Source of the DNA: Synechococcus sp. AG-673-F03
GTDB lineage: Bacteria; Cyanobacteriota; Cyanobacteriia; PCC-6307; Cyanobiaceae
DNA: 64,000 nt
Direction of reading: 5' to 3'
Assembly (NCBI GenBank): GCA_003211205.1
Contig: QCTJ01000005.1
Location: forward strand, 1 to 64,000
Of this stretch, positions 11,999 to 23,177 are shown piece by piece. A model generated the notes under the pieces. The model saw only the letters and a list, made by a program, of their open reading frames with translations. It had not been told where the DNA came from and ran no database searches. Every line of letters begins with the position of its first letter. Positions within the stretch are counted from its first letter, which is position 1. A program made the translations under genes and the position numbers.

Positions 11999-13210
11999 CT
12001 ACCCTCGAGCCCGAAAGCCTACCGGGGTCTGGGAACAATCCATCGGGTTGCTCCAGCTTTGGAGCTGATCCAGCCAGATCCTGCGGCAGAAAAGCTGCTG
12101 ATAACGAAGGCGTGCCTGTACGCCGAGATGTCGTCGCAAAACCGGATCATCAGCAAGCTTCTGCAGCACACGCGGCAAATCCTCCGGCGTCTGCGACCAG
12201 TCGAGATCAGCCAGCTGACAAACCCATCCCATGCCAGAGCGCCAACGCTGAAAAGCCAGCGCGGGCAGACCAGCAGCCATCGCCTCCAGCTGAACGATGC
12301 CGAATGCCTCATTGGAACTTTCCGAGGGCAGAACCAGCAGATCAGCCGTCAGCAACTGGCTCAATTTGTCGGCCTCAGGCAAGCGACCATGAAATCGCAC
12401 CACGCCATCAGTGCGCGATGCCATCAGCTGCGCGCTGAGTGCTTCAAAGTCAGCACGCCGCGGCCCGTCTCCGACGACATCCAGCGACCAGGAGTTCTCA
12501 ACACTCGCCAGGCTTTCCAACAGCCAATCCAGACGCTTGTAGCTGCCAAGGCGACCGATGAACAGCACACGCATCGCCGGGTTGTCTTGCATCTGGGCCG
12601 ATGCATGCGTCGCCACCAGTGCAGCAGCTTCCTGGTCGTGGCTGAGGCAGCAGGGCAGCACTGCAACCCGTTCAGGCCGGCAACCGCAACGCACCAATTC
12701 CTTTTGAAGCAAAGGCGAGGTGGTGATCACACCGGAGAGCCAGGACACAACCCTGAGCGCCAGCCATTGGTAGAGACCGAAAAAGCGTCCCTTGAATCCT
12801 GAAGCAGGCTCGAAAAAAAAGTGCCAGTGGGCCGTGACACGACGCCGAGGACGGACCAGGCGGGCGAACAGCAGAACCAACAGAACCCCGATCGAGGGCA
12901 GGTGGCCATGCAGAGGCTGGTGCGAGCGCAACAACGACCACAATTGCGCCGACGGCAGCGGTAAGACGAGTCGCCCCAGGGGAGGAGTCCGCGCAAGCCG
13001 TCTGCGCGGGTAGGGAGCTGCGATCGCGTCCTGTTCGCTTTGGCTGCGGTCCTGCGCATCCAGACTCCAGATCGCCCCTCCCCAGACCATGGCCAGCTCG
13101 TGAGCCACCCGTTCCACCCCGCCATAGCCCGGTGGCCACTCGCGCAGCAGCTGTTGGATGGGTTGGGGCCGCTGTTCAATCAGCCGATGTTCACCAGGCA
13201 CTGACGTCAT
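11999..13210 (-). CDS. GT4-family glycosyltransferase
   Basis: A 403-residue protein with GT-B architecture. The N-terminal half carries [21 protein letters not shown], the loop seen in GT4 enzymes that bind acceptor sugars. The C-terminal half has [21 protein letters not shown], then DVVGDGPRR and [28 protein letters not shown], the E-x7-E nucleotide-sugar-binding motif. It probably transfers a hexose during cell-surface polysaccharide or glycolipid synthesis, but donor and acceptor cannot be read. It ends 11 bases before the secA start and may be co-transcribed with it. The start at 13210 gives a 20-residue lead before the conserved part. Confidence 0.83.
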   Translation of the reverse strand: MTSVPGEHRLIEQRPQPIQQLLREWPPGYGGVERVAHELAMVWGGAIWSLDAQDRSQSEQDAIAAPYPRRRLARTPPLGRLVLPLPSAQLWSLLRSHQPLHGHLPSIGVLLVLLFARLVRPRRRVTAHWHFFFEPASGFKGRFFGLYQWLALRVVSWLSGVITTSPLLQKELVRCGCRPERVAVLPCCLSHDQEAAALVATHASAQMQDNPAMRVLFIGRLGSYKRLDWLLESLASVENSWSLDVVGDGPRRADFEALSAQLMASRTDGVVRFHGRLPEADKLSQLLTADLLVLPSESSNEAFGIVQLEAMAAGLPALAFQRWRSGMGWVCQLADLDWSQTPEDLPRVLQKLADDPVLRRHLGVQARLRYQQLFCRRIWLDQLQSWSNPMDCSQTPVGFRARG

Positions 13211-13301
13211 GACCTCGGCGCATCAAAGCCTGGGAACAGGTGAATTTTGTTGCACACAACAAGTGAAGACACAGGGAGACGGATGATGAGGCCTGCATCA
13301 A

Positions 13302-13763
13302 ATGACCATGGCCCGCATCCATCTGGTTGAACATGCACCAGGAGCTCCAGGCCTGCGCCTGATGGGGCTGGGGCCAAACCTACGCCCGACGCGCGGTCTG
13401 CTCAAACTTCGGCTCTTACTGAATAAACACGCCTTCTGGGCCCAAGGACGCAGCCGTCAACAACTGCGTGAAATGCTCAAAGGCAGCCAGGTGGTTGTGA
13501 GCCTCTGGCGCGGCAAACGCATGGTGGGCTTCGGGCGAGCCAGCAGCGATGGGATCTACCGGGCCGTGCTCTGGGATGTGGTGGTGGCGGGCGACCTGCA
13601 GGGTCGTGGACTCGGAAGGCGGGTCGTTGAAGCGTTGCTGGCTTCTCCCAAATTGCGTGAGGTGGAGCGGGTGTATCTGATGACTACCTACAGCAATGGT
13701 TTTTATGAACAAACGGGATTCAGCAGCGTTTCCTCTCAGCACTTGCTGATTCGAAAGCAATGA
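13302..13763 (+). CDS. GNAT-family N-acetyltransferase
   Basis: A 153-residue protein with the GNAT fold. It shows VGFGRASSDGIYRAVLWDVVVAGD, then LQGRGLGRRVVEALLASP, which is the acetyl-CoA pyrophosphate-binding R/Q-x-x-G-x-G/A loop. YLMTTYSNGFYEQTGF is the usual end of the domain. The substrate cannot be inferred. It stands alone between the divergent glycosyltransferase and the tRNA on the opposite strand, and its stop lies nine bases from the tRNA 3' end. The start at 13302 is followed by a second ATG at 13308; either is possible. Confidence 0.82.
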   Translation: MTMARIHLVEHAPGAPGLRLMGLGPNLRPTRGLLKLRLLLNKHAFWAQGRSRQQLREMLKGSQVVVSLWRGKRMVGFGRASSDGIYRAVLWDVVVAGDLQGRGLGRRVVEALLASPKLREVERVYLMTTYSNGFYEQTGFSSVSSQHLLIRKQ

Positions 13764-13771
13764 TTCAACAA

Positions 13772-13842
13772 GCGGATGAAGAGATTCGAACTCTCGACCC
13801 TCTCCTTGGCAAGGAGATGCTCTACCACTGAGCTACATCCGC
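13772..13842 (-). tRNA. tRNA-Gly (anticodon GCC)
   Basis: Read on the minus strand, GCGGATG pairs with CATCCGC as acceptor stem. The D arm GCTC-AGTGGTA-GAGC, anticodon arm TCTCC-TTGCCAA-GGAGA and T arm GAGAG-TTCGAAT-CTCTT are all complete. The loop centre is GCC, reading glycine GGC/GGU codons. The 71-base gene does not encode the CCA end. Confidence 0.97.
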
Positions 13843-13915
13843 AGGCCAGCCGGTGAATGTCACCTGACGTCCCGATGAGCATGCACCACCAAGGGGCCGT
13901 TGGTCAATCCACCGT

Positions 13916-14398
13916 TCAAGCCGCTGGCAATGCCTTCACAAGAGAGCCCATTTCCAAAGCCTGCAGGGCATAGCTCCATCCCAGATTGCTCTTGATCCCT
14001 GCCCGCTCGAGCGCCTGTTGCATCGTGTCGGTGGTGAGCACCCCGAAGATCACTGGCACACCGGTGTCACGAGACACGGTGGCAATCCCCTTGCTGGCCT
14101 CGGCCACCACAACATCGAAATGGGGCGTGTCACCACGAATCACAGCCCCAAGGGTGATCACCACCTGGTAGCGACCGCTGCGAGCCAGCTGCTGGGCCAC
14201 CAGAGGTAGCTCAAAAGAGCCCGGCACCCAGGCCGTATCCAGCTGAGTGCTATCTGCGCTGGTGTCAATCCCATGGCGTCCCAGACAATCAAGGCAGCCG
14301 CTCAACAACTTGGCCGTGACCAGATCGTTGAATCGGGCAACAACGACGGCGATGCACAGGCCCTGCACATCGGTAAACCGTCCTTCAAAGGTGGCCAT
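13916..14398 (-). CDS. ribH: 6,7-dimethyl-8-ribityllumazine synthase
   Basis: Penultimate enzyme of riboflavin synthesis, condensing the pyrimidinedione with dihydroxybutanone phosphate. The 160-residue protein has the expected VVVARFND near the N-terminus, [16 protein letters not shown], the [20 protein letters not shown] segment with the catalytic His, and [18 protein letters not shown]. Length and order match bacterial RibH, which forms pentamers or 60-mers. It lies 77 bases downstream of psbZ on the same strand. Confidence 0.96.
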   Translation of the reverse strand: MATFEGRFTDVQGLCIAVVVARFNDLVTAKLLSGCLDCLGRHGIDTSADSTQLDTAWVPGSFELPLVAQQLARSGRYQVVITLGAVIRGDTPHFDVVVAEASKGIATVSRDTGVPVIFGVLTTDTMQQALERAGIKSNLGWSYALQALEMGSLVKALPAA

Positions 14399-14475
14399 GA
14401 CGCCTTGATCCGTTCATTCCATTTTCACACCCGGCCGGCGTGAACTGGATAAAAAAGATGCGCGTCGGCCTGGTC

Positions 14476-14664
14476 TCAGACCACGAAGAAGCTCATGCCC
14501 CAGTTCACCAGCACCAAGGCCACCCAGGCGATGCCACCGAGCAGGATCAAGCGATTAGAGCGGCCGCTGTCTTCATTCGAGGCGTAAAGGACAGGCACAG
14601 CCACGATCAACGCAAAGGACATCACCACCAATGCCAGAACGGTGAGGGTATTAAGGATTTGCAT
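14476..14664 (-). CDS. psbZ: Photosystem II protein Z
   Basis: A 62-residue thylakoid protein with two transmembrane helices (about residues 3-25 and 38-60), beginning [20 protein letters not shown] and ending GMSFFVV, as in cyanobacterial and plastid PsbZ (Ycf9). It sits at the edge of the PSII core next to CP43 and affects antenna interactions. The frame extends upstream to 14742, but the added residues are Arg-rich and unlike PsbZ, so the ATG at 14664 is chosen. A perfect CTCACATGTGAG palindrome lies 37 bases upstream. ribH follows on the same strand. Confidence 0.95.
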   Translation of the reverse strand: MQILNTLTVLALVVMSFALIVAVPVLYASNEDSGRSNRLILLGGIAWVALVLVNWGMSFFVV

Positions 14665-14700
14665 GGTGGATCGGTCGACGCCAGGTCGTTCACGGGGATT

Positions 14701-14755
14701 CTCACATGTGAGGGAGAGTCGTCTTCGTCGTCTGCGCATCAAGCTTCACAGCTTG
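14701..14755. promoter_or_regulatory. Palindrome and hairpin in the psbZ/mutS divergent spacer
   Basis: CTCACATGTGAG at 14701-14712 is a perfect 12-base palindrome, of the type bound by dimeric regulators. CAAGCT (14740-14745) and AGCTTG (14750-14755) form a second inverted repeat around TCAC. Both lie between the psbZ start (14664) and the mutS start (14799). No regulator can be named. Confidence 0.35.
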
Positions 14756-14798
14756 TGGTGAACACCATCGGTACGATCCAGCCACTTCCGGATGTCCC

Positions 14799-17540
14799 AT
14801 GCCCCGCACCTGCCCCCAGCCCGAGGAGCAGTCGCTGCAGGGAAATCTGTTCGGCGCTCCGGAACCCACTGATCAACCCACAGCCAGCTCCAACAGGGCT
14901 TCTGAGGCCTTGGGCGCGGATGCCCTGGCGGAGCTCACTGACGCCAGCCTCAGCGCTGATGCCTCTGCCCGCCCCAGGAAGCGACAGGGCAACTACGGTG
15001 ATCTCGACAAAGCGTCCAATCAGGTCGAAGAGCTGACCGGCTCAGACAGCGACGACAGCGATGTCCCTCCCTGGGGCCACCACAGCCAAGTGGATCAGAC
15101 CCTGCTGACGCCGATGTTGCGCCATTACGTGGAGCTCAAGGCAGAGCACCCTGAGCGCGTGCTGCTCTACCGACTCGGTGATTTCTTCGAGTGCTTCTTC
15201 GAGGACGCCATCGAGCTCTCGCGGGTGCTGGAACTCACTCTCACCGGCAAAGAAGGGGGCAAGGCGATCGGACGCGTGCCGATGGCGGGAATTCCCCATC
15301 ACGCCGCCGAGCGCTACTGCGCTGAGCTGATCCGACGCGGCTACTCCGTAGCGCTCTGTGACCAGTTGGAGACGACCCCGGCCAAGGGAGCTCTGCTCAA
15401 GCGCGGAATTACACGAGTGCTCACCCCGGGCACGGTGTTGGAAGAGGGAATGCTCGCTGCACGCCGCAACAACTGGCTGGCAGCGGTGGTGGTGGAACCT
15501 GCCAGCAACAAGCAACCCTTGCGCTGGGGCCTGGCCAGCGCCGATGTGAGCACGGGCGACGTTCAGGTGATGGAACGCAGCGGCAGCGATGCCCTGCACC
15601 AGCACCTGGCCCAGCTGGAGGCCTCGGAACTGCTCTGGGCAGCCAGCGACGACACCAACAGGCAACGACCTGCCTGGTGTCCTGAACGGCTCAGGCTCAG
15701 CCCGATGGCGCTCACACCCTTCAGCCGCCCCCAGGCCGAACAAGCCCTGATCACGCACTACCGGCTGGCTGGGCTGGATGGCCTAGGCCTGCAGGAACTA
15801 CCCCTGGCTCTGAGAGCTTTTGGTGGACTGCTGCACTACGTCAATGACACCCAACCGCTCGAAGAGGCCACGCGGGTGCCCCTGGATGTGCCGACGATCG
15901 TGCAGGCCGGTGATGCTCTGGTGCTCGATGCCCAGACGCGCCGCAATCTGGAACTGACGGCCACCCAACGCGACGGGCAACTCCAGGGCTCACTGCTCTG
16001 GGCCATCGACCAGACCCTCACCGCCATGGGTGGGAGATGTCTGCGCCGCTGGTTGGAAGCACCGCTGATGGACCTCAACGGCATCCGGGAGCGGCAAAGT
16101 GTGGTGAGCCTGCTGGTGAGCCAGAGGCCCCTGCGCCAGAGCCTGCGTCGGCTGCTCAGGCCCATGGGAGATCTGGAACGGCTGGCGGGTCGAGCCGGCG
16201 CCGGACATGCCAGCGCCCGTGACCTGGTGGCCATCGCCGATGGGCTGGAACGCCTGCCACGACTGGCCAGTCGCCTGGAGGGAACTCTGGAGACATGGCC
16301 ACAGGTTCTGGAAGCGTTGCTGCCACCCAACCCGGCGCTCGCTGAACTGGCAGCCGCCGTTCGCCATGCCTTGGTGGACGCTCCGCCCCTCTCCCTCAGC
16401 GAAGGCGGGCTCATCCACGACGGGGTGGATCCGCTGCTGGATGGCCTGCGCAATCAACTCGATGACCAGGACGCCTGGCTGGCCGAGCAGGAGCGTTTGG
16501 AGAAAGAGCTCAGCGGCATCAGCAACCTGCGTCTGCAGTACCACCGCACCTTTGGATATTTCCTGGCGGTGAGCAAAGCGAAGGCATCCTCCGTGCCCGA
16601 TCACTGGATCCGCCGCCAGACGCTGGCCAATGAAGAACGCTTCATCACGCCCGAACTGAAAGAACGCGAAGGCCGCATCTTCCAGCTGCGGGCACGGGCC
16701 TTTCAGCGCGAATACGAGCTGTTCTGCAAGTTGCGCGACCAGGTGGGCGACATGGCAACACCAATCCGCGAGGCCGCCCGTGCCATAGCGGGGTTGGACG
16801 CACTCACCGCCCTGGCCGACACGGCTGCTACAGCAGGCTGGTGTGCTCCGCAACTGAGCGACAATCGCGCCCTCAAGATCACCGCTGGCCGCCACCCCGT
16901 GGTGGAACAGTTGCTGGTGGAAACTGCCTTCACCCCGAACGATCTTGGCTTGGGAGCTGACACCGACCTGATCGTGTTGACGGGGCCCAATGCCAGCGGC
17001 AAAAGCTGTTATCTGCGCCAGATCGGCCTGATCCAACTGTTGGCCCAGATCGGCAGCTGGGTGCCTGCATCATCCGCTCAGGTCGGCCTTGCCGATCGCA
17101 TCTTCACGCGGGTGGGCGCCGTGGATGATCTGGCCGCAGGCCAGTCCACCTTCATGGTGGAAATGGCCGAAACTGCCAACATCCTTCACCACGCCAGCGA
17201 CCGCTCCCTGGTGCTCCTTGATGAAATCGGCAGGGGCACAGCCACCTTCGATGGCCTCTCGATCGCCTGGGCCGTGAGCGAACATCTGGCCGGCGATCTC
17301 AAGGCACGCACGGTGTTCGCCACCCACTATCACGAGCTCAACAACCTGGCCGAGCAGCGGGCCAACGTGGCCAACTTCCAGGTGATGGTGGAGGAAACCG
17401 GCGAGGATCTGGTGTTTCTGCATCAGGTGCAGATCGGCGGTGCCAGCCGCAGCTACGGCATCGAAGCCGCCCGCCTGGCAGGGGTGCCCTCCCGCGTTGT
17501 GCAACGGGCCCGGCAGGTGCTCGATCAGCTGGCGGCCTGA
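14799..17540 (+). CDS. mutS: DNA mismatch repair protein MutS
   Basis: Recognises mismatches and starts repair. The 913-residue protein begins with about 105 residues of low-complexity lead before the MutS core ([35 protein letters not shown]), where the FFE-type Phe-x-Glu mismatch wedge is visible as DFFECFFED. The connector, lever and clamp regions follow. The ATPase has Walker [17 protein letters not shown] near residue 728 and [14 protein letters not shown] near 805, plus the FATHYHEL signature. The N-terminal extension is the only departure from standard length. The end overlaps the convergent cbiC gene by 16 bases. Confidence 0.96.
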   Translation: MPRTCPQPEEQSLQGNLFGAPEPTDQPTASSNRASEALGADALAELTDASLSADASARPRKRQGNYGDLDKASNQVEELTGSDSDDSDVPPWGHHSQVDQTLLTPMLRHYVELKAEHPERVLLYRLGDFFECFFEDAIELSRVLELTLTGKEGGKAIGRVPMAGIPHHAAERYCAELIRRGYSVALCDQLETTPAKGALLKRGITRVLTPGTVLEEGMLAARRNNWLAAVVVEPASNKQPLRWGLASADVSTGDVQVMERSGSDALHQHLAQLEASELLWAASDDTNRQRPAWCPERLRLSPMALTPFSRPQAEQALITHYRLAGLDGLGLQELPLALRAFGGLLHYVNDTQPLEEATRVPLDVPTIVQAGDALVLDAQTRRNLELTATQRDGQLQGSLLWAIDQTLTAMGGRCLRRWLEAPLMDLNGIRERQSVVSLLVSQRPLRQSLRRLLRPMGDLERLAGRAGAGHASARDLVAIADGLERLPRLASRLEGTLETWPQVLEALLPPNPALAELAAAVRHALVDAPPLSLSEGGLIHDGVDPLLDGLRNQLDDQDAWLAEQERLEKELSGISNLRLQYHRTFGYFLAVSKAKASSVPDHWIRRQTLANEERFITPELKEREGRIFQLRARAFQREYELFCKLRDQVGDMATPIREAARAIAGLDALTALADTAATAGWCAPQLSDNRALKITAGRHPVVEQLLVETAFTPNDLGLGADTDLIVLTGPNASGKSCYLRQIGLIQLLAQIGSWVPASSAQVGLADRIFTRVGAVDDLAAGQSTFMVEMAETANILHHASDRSLVLLDEIGRGTATFDGLSIAWAVSEHLAGDLKARTVFATHYHELNNLAEQRANVANFQVMVEETGEDLVFLHQVQIGGASRSYGIEAARLAGVPSRVVQRARQVLDQLAA

Positions 17541-18160
17541 GCAGCTCGCAACAGGGCATTGGCTGCTGCAGCCACCAAACCGGCACCACCGCGCGTTCCC
17601 TCAAGGCGGATCTGACCCAGAGCCGTCGCCGCCAGACGTCGCTTGCTTTCAGGCACGCCCACGAAGCCAACCGGCATGCCGATCACCAGCGAAGGGGGAG
17701 GGGCCCCAGCTTCCAGCTGATCAAGCAACTGCTCCAACGCCGTCGGGGCACTGCCCACCAGCAGCACCGGCATGGGCTGGCCCTGCGCGCTGGCCGCCTG
17801 CGTGAGCTCCGGCCAAGCCCTCAGCATCGCCGCAGCGGAACGGGTGGAGTCTTGCGGTGAAACCGCAGGTGCCCAGTCGAGCAAGCAGCACACGGAGGTG
17901 CCCAGTGTGCGCGTGGCCATCGGCGTCACGGCAGCCGCGGCCATGGCCGTATCGGTGAGGATCGCTGCCCCGCCCTGCAACGCTGCAAGTCCCTGCTCGC
18001 AGGCCCCCTCGCTGAAATGCAGCAACGGCTGCAGACCTGGATCTCCACTGCTGTGCACCAGGCGTTCCAACACCTGCTGCTGCAAAGGATCAAGTCCCGT
18101 CTCCCCCAGCAAGACCCGAATTCGGCGGATGCTTTCCGTGAAGATCGGATGGTCGGCCAT
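17525..18160 (-). CDS. cbiC: Precorrin-8X / cobalt-precorrin-8 methylmutase
   Basis: Migrates the C-11 methyl group to C-12 to give hydrogenobyrinate or cobyrinate in the corrin pathway. From [15 protein letters not shown] at 18160 the protein is 211 residues. It contains [26 protein letters not shown] and the conserved [18 protein letters not shown] near the C-terminus. The frame runs upstream to 18223, but those residues are not family-like. The chromosome also carries cbiD at 49.5 kb, so the name cbiC is preferred over cobH, as cyanobacteria use the early-cobalt route. It converges on mutS with a short overlap. Confidence 0.9.
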   Translation of the reverse strand: MADHPIFTESIRRIRVLLGETGLDPLQQQVLERLVHSSGDPGLQPLLHFSEGACEQGLAALQGGAAILTDTAMAAAAVTPMATRTLGTSVCCLLDWAPAVSPQDSTRSAAAMLRAWPELTQAASAQGQPMPVLLVGSAPTALEQLLDQLEAGAPPPSLVIGMPVGFVGVPESKRRLAATALGQIRLEGTRGGAGLVAAAANALLRAAQAAS

Positions 18161-18229
18161 TGCTGCACATTGCTCTGACGGGGACTGCCAGTCAGGGCAG
18201 ACTTCGTCATTGTCCGATGACACGCCTCA

Positions 18230-19219
18230 ATGCCGATCCAGTTGTTCTGGGGCGATGATTCCGCCGCGCTGGAACGGGCGGTTCAGGCCTTGATCGAGAA
18301 GGCGGTGGATCCGAGCTGGTCGAGCGTGAACGTGAGTCGGTTGGATGGCAGCGAGGCGGGACAGGCCAGACAGGCCCTGGAAGAAGCACGCACACCACCC
18401 TTCGGTGCTGGTTCCAGGGTGGTGCTGCTGCAGCGATCTCCGTTCTGCAACGCCTGTCCCAGTGAGCTGGCAGACCGCTTCGAAGCCTCTCTTGATGGCA
18501 TCCCTGAAAGCACAGAGCTGCTGCTTTGCCATCCCTCCAAACCTGACGGTCGTCTGCGCACCACCAAAGCGCTGATGAAACGCATCAAGGCAGGAGAGGC
18601 CTGCGAGCGCAGTTTCAAGTTGCCGGCGATCTGGGACGGGGCCGGCCAGCGCCAGCTGGTGGAACGCACCGCTGAGGAACTGAACCTGAAGATTGAGCCC
18701 GGTGCAGTGGATGCCCTGATCGATGCCATCGGCAACGACAGCGCAAGGCTGACCATGGAACTGCAAAAGCTGGCTCTGCATGCTGAAAGCAGCGGAGAGG
18801 CACGCATCAGTGCCAGCTCCGTTGACAGCCTGATCGACGGGCTCAGCACCAACGCTCTGCAGGTGGGGGACGCGCTGCTGGCAGGCGATCCAGGCCAGGC
18901 GATTGCCTTGCTGGATGCCCTCAACGATGCCGGCGAACCAGCACTGCGCATTGTTGCCACGCTCACCGGTCAGATCAGGGGTTGGCTCTGGGTGATGCTG
19001 CTGGAACAACAGGGGGAGCGGGACGTGGGGGTGATCGCCAAAGCGGCGGGAATCGGCAACCCCAAGCGCATCTATGTCATGCGCAAACAGCTGCAGGGGC
19101 GTTCACCTCAGCGCTGCCTCAACCTGCTGGGCCGCCTGCTGGATGTGGAAGCAGCACTCAAACGTGGAACCCAGCCCGGAGATGCGTTCCGCAATGGGCT
19201 ACTGGGAGCAGCACAGTGA
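18230..19219 (+). CDS. holA: DNA polymerase III subunit delta
   Basis: Clamp-loader subunit that opens the beta ring. The 329-residue protein starts MPIQLFWGDDSAALERAV, the degenerate nucleotide-binding region of HolA. It continues with the helical lid (LPAIWDGAGQRQLVERTAEELNL) and the C-terminal collar domain (LRIVATLTGQIRGWLWVMLL ... RSPQRCLNLLGRLLDVEAALKRG). Length is typical. It is divergent from cbiC and ends 30 bases before lysC on the same strand. Confidence 0.9.
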   Translation: MPIQLFWGDDSAALERAVQALIEKAVDPSWSSVNVSRLDGSEAGQARQALEEARTPPFGAGSRVVLLQRSPFCNACPSELADRFEASLDGIPESTELLLCHPSKPDGRLRTTKALMKRIKAGEACERSFKLPAIWDGAGQRQLVERTAEELNLKIEPGAVDALIDAIGNDSARLTMELQKLALHAESSGEARISASSVDSLIDGLSTNALQVGDALLAGDPGQAIALLDALNDAGEPALRIVATLTGQIRGWLWVMLLEQQGERDVGVIAKAAGIGNPKRIYVMRKQLQGRSPQRCLNLLGRLLDVEAALKRGTQPGDAFRNGLLGAAQ

Positions 19220-19249
19220 GACAATCGCCTGCGAAATGAGGCGGCATGG

Positions 19250-21052
19250 ATGGCCCTGCTGGTGCAGAAGTTCGGCGGAACCTCCGTCGGCAGCGTGGAG
19301 CGCATCCAGGCCGTGGCCAGGCGTATCGCCAGCTGCAAGGAGGAAGGACACGATCTGGTGATCGTGGTCTCGGCCATGGGTCACACCACCGATGAGCTCA
19401 CCGCCAAGGCCAACGCCATCAGCAGCAATCCACCCCAGCGGGAAATGGACATGCTGCTGGCCACCGGTGAACAGGTGTCGATTGCGCTGCTCTCTATGGC
19501 GTTGCATGAGCTGGGCGTGCCTGCCATCTCCATGACCGGCCCCCAAGTGGGAATCGTCACCGAATCCGCCCATGGCAAGGCACGCATCCTCGATGTGCGC
19601 ACCGATCGTCTGCGCAACCGACTGGCCGAAGGCCGCGTGGTGGTGGTAGCCGGGTTTCAGGGCACGAGCCAGAGCAGCGGCGGCACCGCCGAAATCACCA
19701 CACTGGGGCGAGGAGGTTCCGACACCTCAGCCGTCGCCCTGGCAGCAGCCCTGGGTGCGGAGGCCTGTGAGATCTACACCGATGTGCCTGGTGTGCTCAC
19801 CACCGATCCCCGCAAGGTGGAAGACGCCCAGCTGATGCCTCAGGTGAGCTGCGACGAAATGCTCGAACTGGCCAGCCTCGGCGCCGCCGTGCTGCACCCG
19901 CGCGCCGTGGAGATCGCGCGCAACTACGGCGTCACGATGGTGGTGCGCTCCAGCTGGAGTGATGAACCCGGCACCACACTCACCAGCCGCAACTCTCGGC
20001 CCATTGGCCGCGAAGGTCTGGAACTGGGCAGACCCGTAGACGGCGCCGAACTGGTGGAACACCAAGCCGTGCTGGCTCTCTCGCATGTGTCCGATCAACC
20101 CGGCGTTGCCGCCCAGCTGTTCGAAAGCCTGTCTGAGGGTGGCGTGAATGTGGACCTGATCATCCAGGCCACCCACGACGGCAACAGCAACGACATCACC
20201 TTCACCGTGGCTGAAACTGACCTTGAGAGAGCTAGTAGCATCTGTGAATCATTGATCCAAAAATTGGGCGGTGAGCTGGTCGCCCAGTCCGGGATGAGCA
20301 AGCTGAGCATCGGCGGCGCCGGCATCATGGGCCGTCCCGGCATTGCCGCCGGTTTGTTTCAGACCCTCTCCCGAGTGGGCATCAATCTGCGTGTGATCGC
20401 AACTAGTGAAGTGAAGGTCAGCTGTGTGATCAACGCCGACGTTGGCAGCAAAGCCCTTCACGCCACCCAGGAGGCCTTCGAACTGGAGGCTGATCAGATC
20501 AGCCTCAATCCCTGCGCAAGCGGCGAAGGGGAGCCGGAAGTGCGCGGCGTAGCCCTCGACCGGGACCAGGCCCAGGTCAGCGTGCGCCATGTTCCCGACA
20601 AACCCGGAACCGCCGGAGCCCTCTGCAATGCGCTGGCCGACGCGGGCATCAGCCTTGATGCCATCGTCCAGTCCGAACGCCAGCACAGCGATGGCAGCCG
20701 AGATATCAGTTTCACCCTGAAACGCGAAGACCGCAGTGCAGCGGAACGCGCCCTGCGTGCTCTGCTGGCCCAGTGGCCTGGAGCCCTGCTCGAAGACGGT
20801 CCAGCCATTGCCAGGGTCAGTGCCGTAGGCGCAGGCATGCCTGCCACGGCGGGCACCGCAGGTCGCATGTTCCGTTTTCTGGCGGAAGCAGGCGTGAACA
20901 TCGAAATGATCGCCACCAGTGAAATCCGCACCAGCTGCGTGGTCGCTGAGGCCGATGGTGTGGCAGCACTTCAAGCCGTGCATGCCGGATTCAAGCTGGG
21001 CGGCAGCACCCGCCATGCCGCCAAAGGAAGCGAATCACCTCTGTTGGCCTAG
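19250..21052 (+). CDS. lysC: Aspartate kinase with four ACT domains
   Basis: Phosphorylates aspartate at the entry to lysine, threonine and methionine synthesis. The 600-residue enzyme has the kinase domain first (VQKFGGTSVGSVERI, TLGRGGSDTSAVALAAALGA, TDVPGVLTTDPRKV). Four ACT-type modules follow, starting near residues 275 (VSDQPGVAAQLFESL), 355 (MGRPGIAAGLFQTL), 445 (VPDKPGTAGALCNAL) and 527 (GMPATAGTAGRMFRFL). The duplicated ACT pair is typical of cyanobacterial aspartate kinases and explains the length, about 200 residues beyond the two-ACT form. Feedback control by lysine and threonine is known for the family. dapA and asd of the same pathway lie at 28-30 kb. Confidence 0.96.
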   Translation: MALLVQKFGGTSVGSVERIQAVARRIASCKEEGHDLVIVVSAMGHTTDELTAKANAISSNPPQREMDMLLATGEQVSIALLSMALHELGVPAISMTGPQVGIVTESAHGKARILDVRTDRLRNRLAEGRVVVVAGFQGTSQSSGGTAEITTLGRGGSDTSAVALAAALGAEACEIYTDVPGVLTTDPRKVEDAQLMPQVSCDEMLELASLGAAVLHPRAVEIARNYGVTMVVRSSWSDEPGTTLTSRNSRPIGREGLELGRPVDGAELVEHQAVLALSHVSDQPGVAAQLFESLSEGGVNVDLIIQATHDGNSNDITFTVAETDLERASSICESLIQKLGGELVAQSGMSKLSIGGAGIMGRPGIAAGLFQTLSRVGINLRVIATSEVKVSCVINADVGSKALHATQEAFELEADQISLNPCASGEGEPEVRGVALDRDQAQVSVRHVPDKPGTAGALCNALADAGISLDAIVQSERQHSDGSRDISFTLKREDRSAAERALRALLAQWPGALLEDGPAIARVSAVGAGMPATAGTAGRMFRFLAEAGVNIEMIATSEIRTSCVVAEADGVAALQAVHAGFKLGGSTRHAAKGSESPLLA

Positions 21053-21067
21053 CTGAACCTCAGCAAC

Positions 21068-23104
21068 TCAGCTCTGACCCACCAGCCTCTGGCGCAGCTT
21101 CTTGATCCTGTCGCGAAGGTTCGCAGCCTCTTCGAAATCAAGCTTCTTGGCAGCGTCTTTCATCTTGACCTCAAGCTGGTCGATCAGCTCAGGCAAGGCC
21201 TCGAGAGCCATGCCATAGGAGTCATTCTCTAAGGCCTGAACAGCTTTACCGGCCACCTGGACCAGATCGGCATCGGGACCATCGTTCTTGAGTTTCCTGG
21301 AGAGCTCCAGAAACGAAAGAATCGAATTGCTGGCTTTTTTACCGGCCGCCGTCGGCACAATTCCATGCTTTTCGTTGTGAGCATGCTGGATTTTGCGGCG
21401 GCGTTCGGTTTCCTCGATCGCCTTGGCCATCGAATCGGTCATGTTGTCGGCGTAGAGCAACGCCACGCCTTCCACATGGCGTGCTGCACGACCCATGGTC
21501 TGAATCAAAGAACGCTGCGCTCGCAGAAAACCTTCTTTATCAGCATCCAGAATCGCGACCAGGCTCACCTCGGGCAGATCAAGGCCTTCACGCAGCAGGT
21601 TCACACCCACCAGCACGTCGTACTCACCCAGGCGCAGATCCTGGATGATCTCGATCCGCTCAATCGAATGAATCTCCGAGTGCAGATAGCGCACCCTCAC
21701 TTTGTTTTCAGCTAGATAGTCCGTGAGATCTTCCGCCATGCGCTTGGTGAGAGTGGTCACCAGCACCCGCTGCTGCTTCTCGGCCCGCGTGCGGATCTCT
21801 CCCAGCAGGTCGTCGATCTGACCCGTCGTCGGCCTCACTTCCACAATCGGATCGAGCACTCCAGTGGGTCTGATGACCTGCTCCGCCACCTGACCATCAC
21901 TCACCTTCACTTCCCAGTCACCGGGGGTGGCACTCACAAACACGGTCTGACGAGCCTTCGTCCAGAACTCTTCGCCTTTGAGCGGCCGGTTATCGGCTGC
22001 GCTGGGCAGACGAAAACCGTGATCGATCAGCACCTTCTTGCGGGCCTGATCGCCGTTGTACATCGCCTGTAGCTGTGAACAGGTGACATGGCTCTCATCA
22101 ACAATCAGCAGCCAGTCGTCGGGGAAGTAATCGATCAGGCATTCCGGGGCTGAACCCGGTTCACGTCCGGCCAGGTGACGGGCGTAGTTCTCAACGCCAT
22201 TGCAGTAGCCCACCTGCTGCAGCATCTCCAGGTCATAGGTGGTGCGTTGCTCCAGGCGCTGAGCTTCCAACAACTTGCCTTCGGTCTGCAGAAACTCCAG
22301 TCGTTCCTTGAGCTCGAACCGAATATCTTTGATGGCCGAGTCCAAACGATCCTTCGGCGTCACAAAGTGCTTAGCCGGATAGATGTTGATGGTTTCAAGA
22401 CTCTGCAGGATTTCGCCGGTGGTGGGATCGACATAGCGGATCGCCTCCACCTCATCACCGAACAGTTCCACCCGAACTAAACGATCTTCATAAGCAGGCC
22501 CGATTTCAAGCACATCGCCTTTGACACGGAAGCGACCACGGGTGATGTCCATGTCGTTGCGGCTGTACTGGTTATTCACCAGTTCGCGCAAAGAGCCCCG
22601 GAGATCGAGAGACTCGCCCACCCGAAACTGCACCGATGCCTTCAGGTATTCACTGGGTATTCCCAGGCCGTAGATGCAGCTGATGGAAGCCACAACAATT
22701 ACATCTCGGCGTTCAAACAACGATCGCGTCGCTGAGTGACGCAGCATGTCGATCTCTTCATTAATCGATGCTGTTTTGGCGATGTAAGTATCACTCACCG
22801 GCACATACGCTTCCGGCTGGTAATAGTCGTAATAGGAGATGAAATACTCCACAGCATTATTGGGAAAGAATTCCCTCAGCTCATTGCAAAGCTGTGCCGC
22901 CAAAGTCTTGTTATGTGCCAACACCAGGGCAGGACGACCGGTCTGAGCGATGACATTGGCCATCGTGAACGTCTTGCCCGTGCCGGTCGCACCCAGAAGG
23001 GTCTGATAACGACGACCACCATTCACACCCCCCACCAATTGAGTGATCGCCGTCGGCTGATCACCTTTGGGGGTGTAGGGCGCAGTCAGGTCGTAGGCAG
23101 GCAT
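21068..23104 (-). CDS. uvrB: Excinuclease ABC subunit B
   Basis: Damage-verifying helicase of nucleotide excision repair. The 678-residue protein opens [20 protein letters not shown], with Walker A GATGTGKT at residues 38-45. The beta-hairpin region [18 protein letters not shown] and the helicase motifs [25 protein letters not shown] and [10 protein letters not shown] follow. The C-terminal UVR coiled-coil ([27 protein letters not shown]) binds UvrC. Length is standard. It is convergent with lysC, separated by 15 bases. Confidence 0.97.
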   Translation of the reverse strand: MPAYDLTAPYTPKGDQPTAITQLVGGVNGGRRYQTLLGATGTGKTFTMANVIAQTGRPALVLAHNKTLAAQLCNELREFFPNNAVEYFISYYDYYQPEAYVPVSDTYIAKTASINEEIDMLRHSATRSLFERRDVIVVASISCIYGLGIPSEYLKASVQFRVGESLDLRGSLRELVNNQYSRNDMDITRGRFRVKGDVLEIGPAYEDRLVRVELFGDEVEAIRYVDPTTGEILQSLETINIYPAKHFVTPKDRLDSAIKDIRFELKERLEFLQTEGKLLEAQRLEQRTTYDLEMLQQVGYCNGVENYARHLAGREPGSAPECLIDYFPDDWLLIVDESHVTCSQLQAMYNGDQARKKVLIDHGFRLPSAADNRPLKGEEFWTKARQTVFVSATPGDWEVKVSDGQVAEQVIRPTGVLDPIVEVRPTTGQIDDLLGEIRTRAEKQQRVLVTTLTKRMAEDLTDYLAENKVRVRYLHSEIHSIERIEIIQDLRLGEYDVLVGVNLLREGLDLPEVSLVAILDADKEGFLRAQRSLIQTMGRAARHVEGVALLYADNMTDSMAKAIEETERRRKIQHAHNEKHGIVPTAAGKKASNSILSFLELSRKLKNDGPDADLVQVAGKAVQALENDSYGMALEALPELIDQLEVKMKDAAKKLDFEEAANLRDRIKKLRQRLVGQS

Positions 23105-23177
23105 GGTCCTCGCGCTGTAAACCTTGAATGGGGCACCTACGTTACGGGGCCCATTGGGGCGCGCGTGTCTTCAGCAA

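Noticed and set aside
15990-17036. 348-codon open frame antisense to mutS
   Set aside because: MutS is unambiguous on the other strand. The antisense translation has no recognisable domain.
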